The position numbers and the translations under genes were made by a program. Positions 5,808 through 7,679 of a stretch of DNA of 7,679 bases are shown piece by piece. Source of the DNA: Polyangia bacterium (GTDB lineage Bacteria; Myxococcota_A; Polyangia; Polyangiales; Polyangiaceae); assembly GCA_030433055.1 (NCBI GenBank), contig JAUILJ010000366.1, positions 1-7,679 on the forward strand, read 5' to 3'. Each line of letters opens with the position of its first letter. Position 1 is the first letter of the stretch. Below the pieces are notes generated by a model that saw nothing but the letters and a program-made list of their open reading frames with translations, was not told where the DNA came from and did no database searches.

Positions 5808-7679
5808 TCAGGCCTCGCTGTTGATGAGCGGTGCGAGCTCCTCGAGCATGCGATCGCACAGCTCCAGGCCGTCTTTCGCGGCCTCGCCAGGCTTTGCACG
5901 GCGGCTGAGGCGCATGTCGGGGGTGAGACGATAGCCGCTGTTCTTGTCCGCTACGAGGCGGCCCACAGCGATGGGATCCAGCGGTGTGTCTTGGGCCAGG
6001 TGCAGCGTCACCGACTTCACGCTGGCCTCGCACCCCAAGACGCGCAGGGCCCGGAGCTCCGTCTTGAGGCGCATCAGCTCCACCATCGCGATGGCTTCGC
6101 GCGGAGCCGCGCCGAAGCGGTCCTCCATTTCCGCGCCGATTTGCTGCACCTCGCCCGCGTCCTGGGCACTGGCCAGGCGCTTGTACAGCGAGAGGCGCAC
6201 GCCGACCTCGGCGACGTAGTCCTCCGGGAGCAACGCGTCGACGTCGAAGCTGAGGTCCGGATCGATCTCGTGGCGTACCTCCTCGCCTCGCAGCTCGCGG
6301 GTGGCCTCTTCGAGCATCTGGCAGAACAGGTCGAAGCCAACGCTGGCGACGAAGCCGCTCTGTTCGCCTCCGAGGAGGTCGCCGGCGCCGCGCTGCTCCA
6401 TGTCGAGGCTTGCCACGTGGAAACCAGAGCCGAGCTCGTGGTAGCGTTCGAGCGCTTCGATGCGATTGCGCGCTTCGTCGGTCATCTGGGCCGCGGGCGG
6501 CACCAGCAGGTAGCAATACGCACGCTCGCTGGAGCGACCCACGCGGCCGCGCAGCTGGTACAGCTGGGAGAGCCCGAACAGATCGGCGCGGTCGATGATG
6601 ATGGTGTTTGCGCGTGGGATGTCGAGGCCGCTCTCGACGATCGCCGTGGCGACCAGGATGTCGTACTGGCCGTCGACGAACCCGAGCATCGTCTTCTCCA
6701 GCGCGGTCTCGCTCAGCTGACCGTGCCCCACGGCGATGCGCGCTTCCGGGAGCAGCTCGGTGAGCTTCGCAGCGCGCTCGTAGATGCCTTCGACGCGGTT
6801 GTAGACATAGAACACCTGCCCACCTCGAGACAGCTCGCTCAGGATGGCTTCGCGCACGAGCTTCTCGTCCCAGCGGGACGTAATGGTTCGCACCGAGCGG
6901 CGATCGACTGGCGCCGTGGAGATGATGGACATGTCGCGCAGGCCGCCGATCGCCAGCTGCAACGTCCGCGGGATGGGCGTCGCGCTGAGGGTCAATACGT
7001 CAACGCTCGCCTTGAGCTGCTTGATCCGCTCTTTGTGGGTGACGCCGAAGCGCTGCTCTTCGTCGACGATCAACAGCCCAAGGTTCTTGAAATGGACATC
7101 CTTGCTCAGCAGCCGGTGGGTGCCAACGAGGATGTCCACCTTGCCTTCCTTCAGTGCCTTCAGCGTCTCCGTTTGTTGCTTCTTCGGTACGAAACGCGAG
7201 AGCGACTTCACCGTGAGCGCGTAGTCCTCGAGCCGAGAGGTGAAGGTCAGCGCGTGCTGCTGCGCGAGTACGGTGGTGGGGCAGAGCAGCGCCACCTGGC
7301 GCCCGCTCATTGCCGTGCGGAACGCAGCGCGGATCGCGACCTCGGTCTTGCCGAAGCCGACGTCGCCGCACACCAGGCGATCCATCACGCGCTCCGACTC
7401 CAGATCCTGGTTCACCTCCAGGATCGCCGCGGCCTGGTCCCGCGTCTCCTCGTAGGGAAATGTGGCCTCGAAGGCGCGGTACTCGTCGTCGATGGGGTCG
7501 ATGGGCTGCTTCTGCGCAGCGTTGCGCTCAGCGTAGAGCTTGAGCAGCTCATCGGCCATCTGGCGTACGCGCTTCTCGACCTTGGCCTTGGTCCTGGCGA
7601 AGCTGGAACCGCCCAGTCGGTCCAGGCGCGGTGTGCCGTCTCCACCGGAGTATTTCTGGATCTGGTTCAGGCGGTAGAC
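5808..7679 (-). CDS. mfd: Transcription-repair coupling factor Mfd (C-terminal part)
   Basis: An ATP-driven DNA translocase that removes RNA polymerase stalled at lesions and recruits nucleotide excision repair through UvrA. The frame is open to the right edge: 623 residues are visible, and the N-terminal half (UvrB-like and UvrA-binding domains and most of the RNA-polymerase-interaction domain) is outside. The visible part starts with VYRLNQIQKYSGGDG and the LDRLGG region typical of Mfd. The motor motifs follow: Walker A GDVGFGKTE (visible 105-113), DEEQRFG (206-212), SATPIPRT (232-239), ATAIVESGLDIPRA (344-357) and the arginine-finger region QLRGRVGRS (375-383). The RecG/Mfd-type translocation segment lies at about 418-460, and the C-terminal TRCF domain, which contacts the UvrA-binding region in the resting state, from about 470 to the end. 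The distance from the Walker lysine to the C-terminus (512 residues) nearly equals that of E. coli Mfd, so a full length near 1,150 is expected. All motifs look intact. Confidence 0.98.
   Translation of the reverse strand, partial: VYRLNQIQKYSGGDGTPRLDRLGGSSFARTKAKVEKRVRQMADELLKLYAERNAAQKQPIDPIDDEYRAFEATFPYEETRDQAAAILEVNQDLESERVMDRLVCGDVGFGKTEVAIRAAFRTAMSGRQVALLCPTTVLAQQHALTFTSRLEDYALTVKSLSRFVPKKQQTETLKALKEGKVDILVGTHRLLSKDVHFKNLGLLIVDEEQRFGVTHKERIKQLKASVDVLTLSATPIPRTLQLAIGGLRDMSIISTAPVDRRSVRTITSRWDEKLVREAILSELSRGGQVFYVYNRVEGIYERAAKLTELLPEARIAVGHGQLSETALEKTMLGFVDGQYDILVATAIVESGLDIPRANTIIIDRADLFGLSQLYQLRGRVGRSSERAYCYLLVPPAAQMTDEARNRIEALERYHELGSGFHVASLDMEQRGAGDLLGGEQSGFVASVGFDLFCQMLEEATRELRGEEVRHEIDPDLSFDVDALLPEDYVAEVGVRLSLYKRLASAQDAGEVQQIGAEMEDRFGAAPREAIAMVELMRLKTELRALRVLGCEASVKSVTLHLAQDTPLDPIAVGRLVADKNSGYRLTPDMRLSRRAKPGEAAKDGLELCDRMLEELAPLINSEA

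Overview
The window is high-GC, densely packed bacterial DNA carrying five protein genes, two of them cut by the window edges. The style suggests a myxobacterium-type organism (Myxococcota, possibly Polyangia). The grounds are a lipoprotein with a glycine/serine-rich low-complexity tract followed by a cysteine-rich module, a membrane sulfatase-fold protein with a MopE-type metal-binding linker, a rhomboid protease with a long soluble C-terminal extension, and GTG/TTG starts. This assignment is inference; no rRNA or other marker settles it.

Layout. Positions 1-774 (+) hold the 3' part of a MalG-type sugar ABC transporter permease. It converges, with 2 bp between, on a rhomboid intramembrane serine protease gene (777-2453, -). 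A 284-bp divergent intergenic region (2454-2737) follows; it has several short palindromes but no convincing promoter. Positions 2738-3505 (+) encode a secreted Gly-rich/Cys-rich lipoprotein. It converges, with 7 bp between, on a large membrane protein with a sulfatase/alkaline-phosphatase-fold catalytic domain (3513-5753, -). Upstream of that gene on the same strand, 54 bp away, lies the 3' half of mfd, the transcription-repair coupling factor (5808-7679, -), which runs off the right edge.

The genes do not form an obvious pathway. malG belongs to a sugar-import operon that lies mostly to the left, and mfd is a housekeeping DNA-repair gene. The rhomboid protease, lipoprotein and sulfatase-fold protein all point to the cell envelope, but nothing in the sequence shows that they work together. 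No tRNA, rRNA, CRISPR array, insertion sequence or attachment site was seen. I do not see a clearly new multi-gene system. The most interesting points are the atypical active site (Thr where the formylglycine Cys should be) and metal-binding linker of the sulfatase-fold protein, the 18-cysteine module of the lipoprotein, the unusually built rhomboid, and a pair of near-identical palindromes at the two ends of the rhomboid gene.
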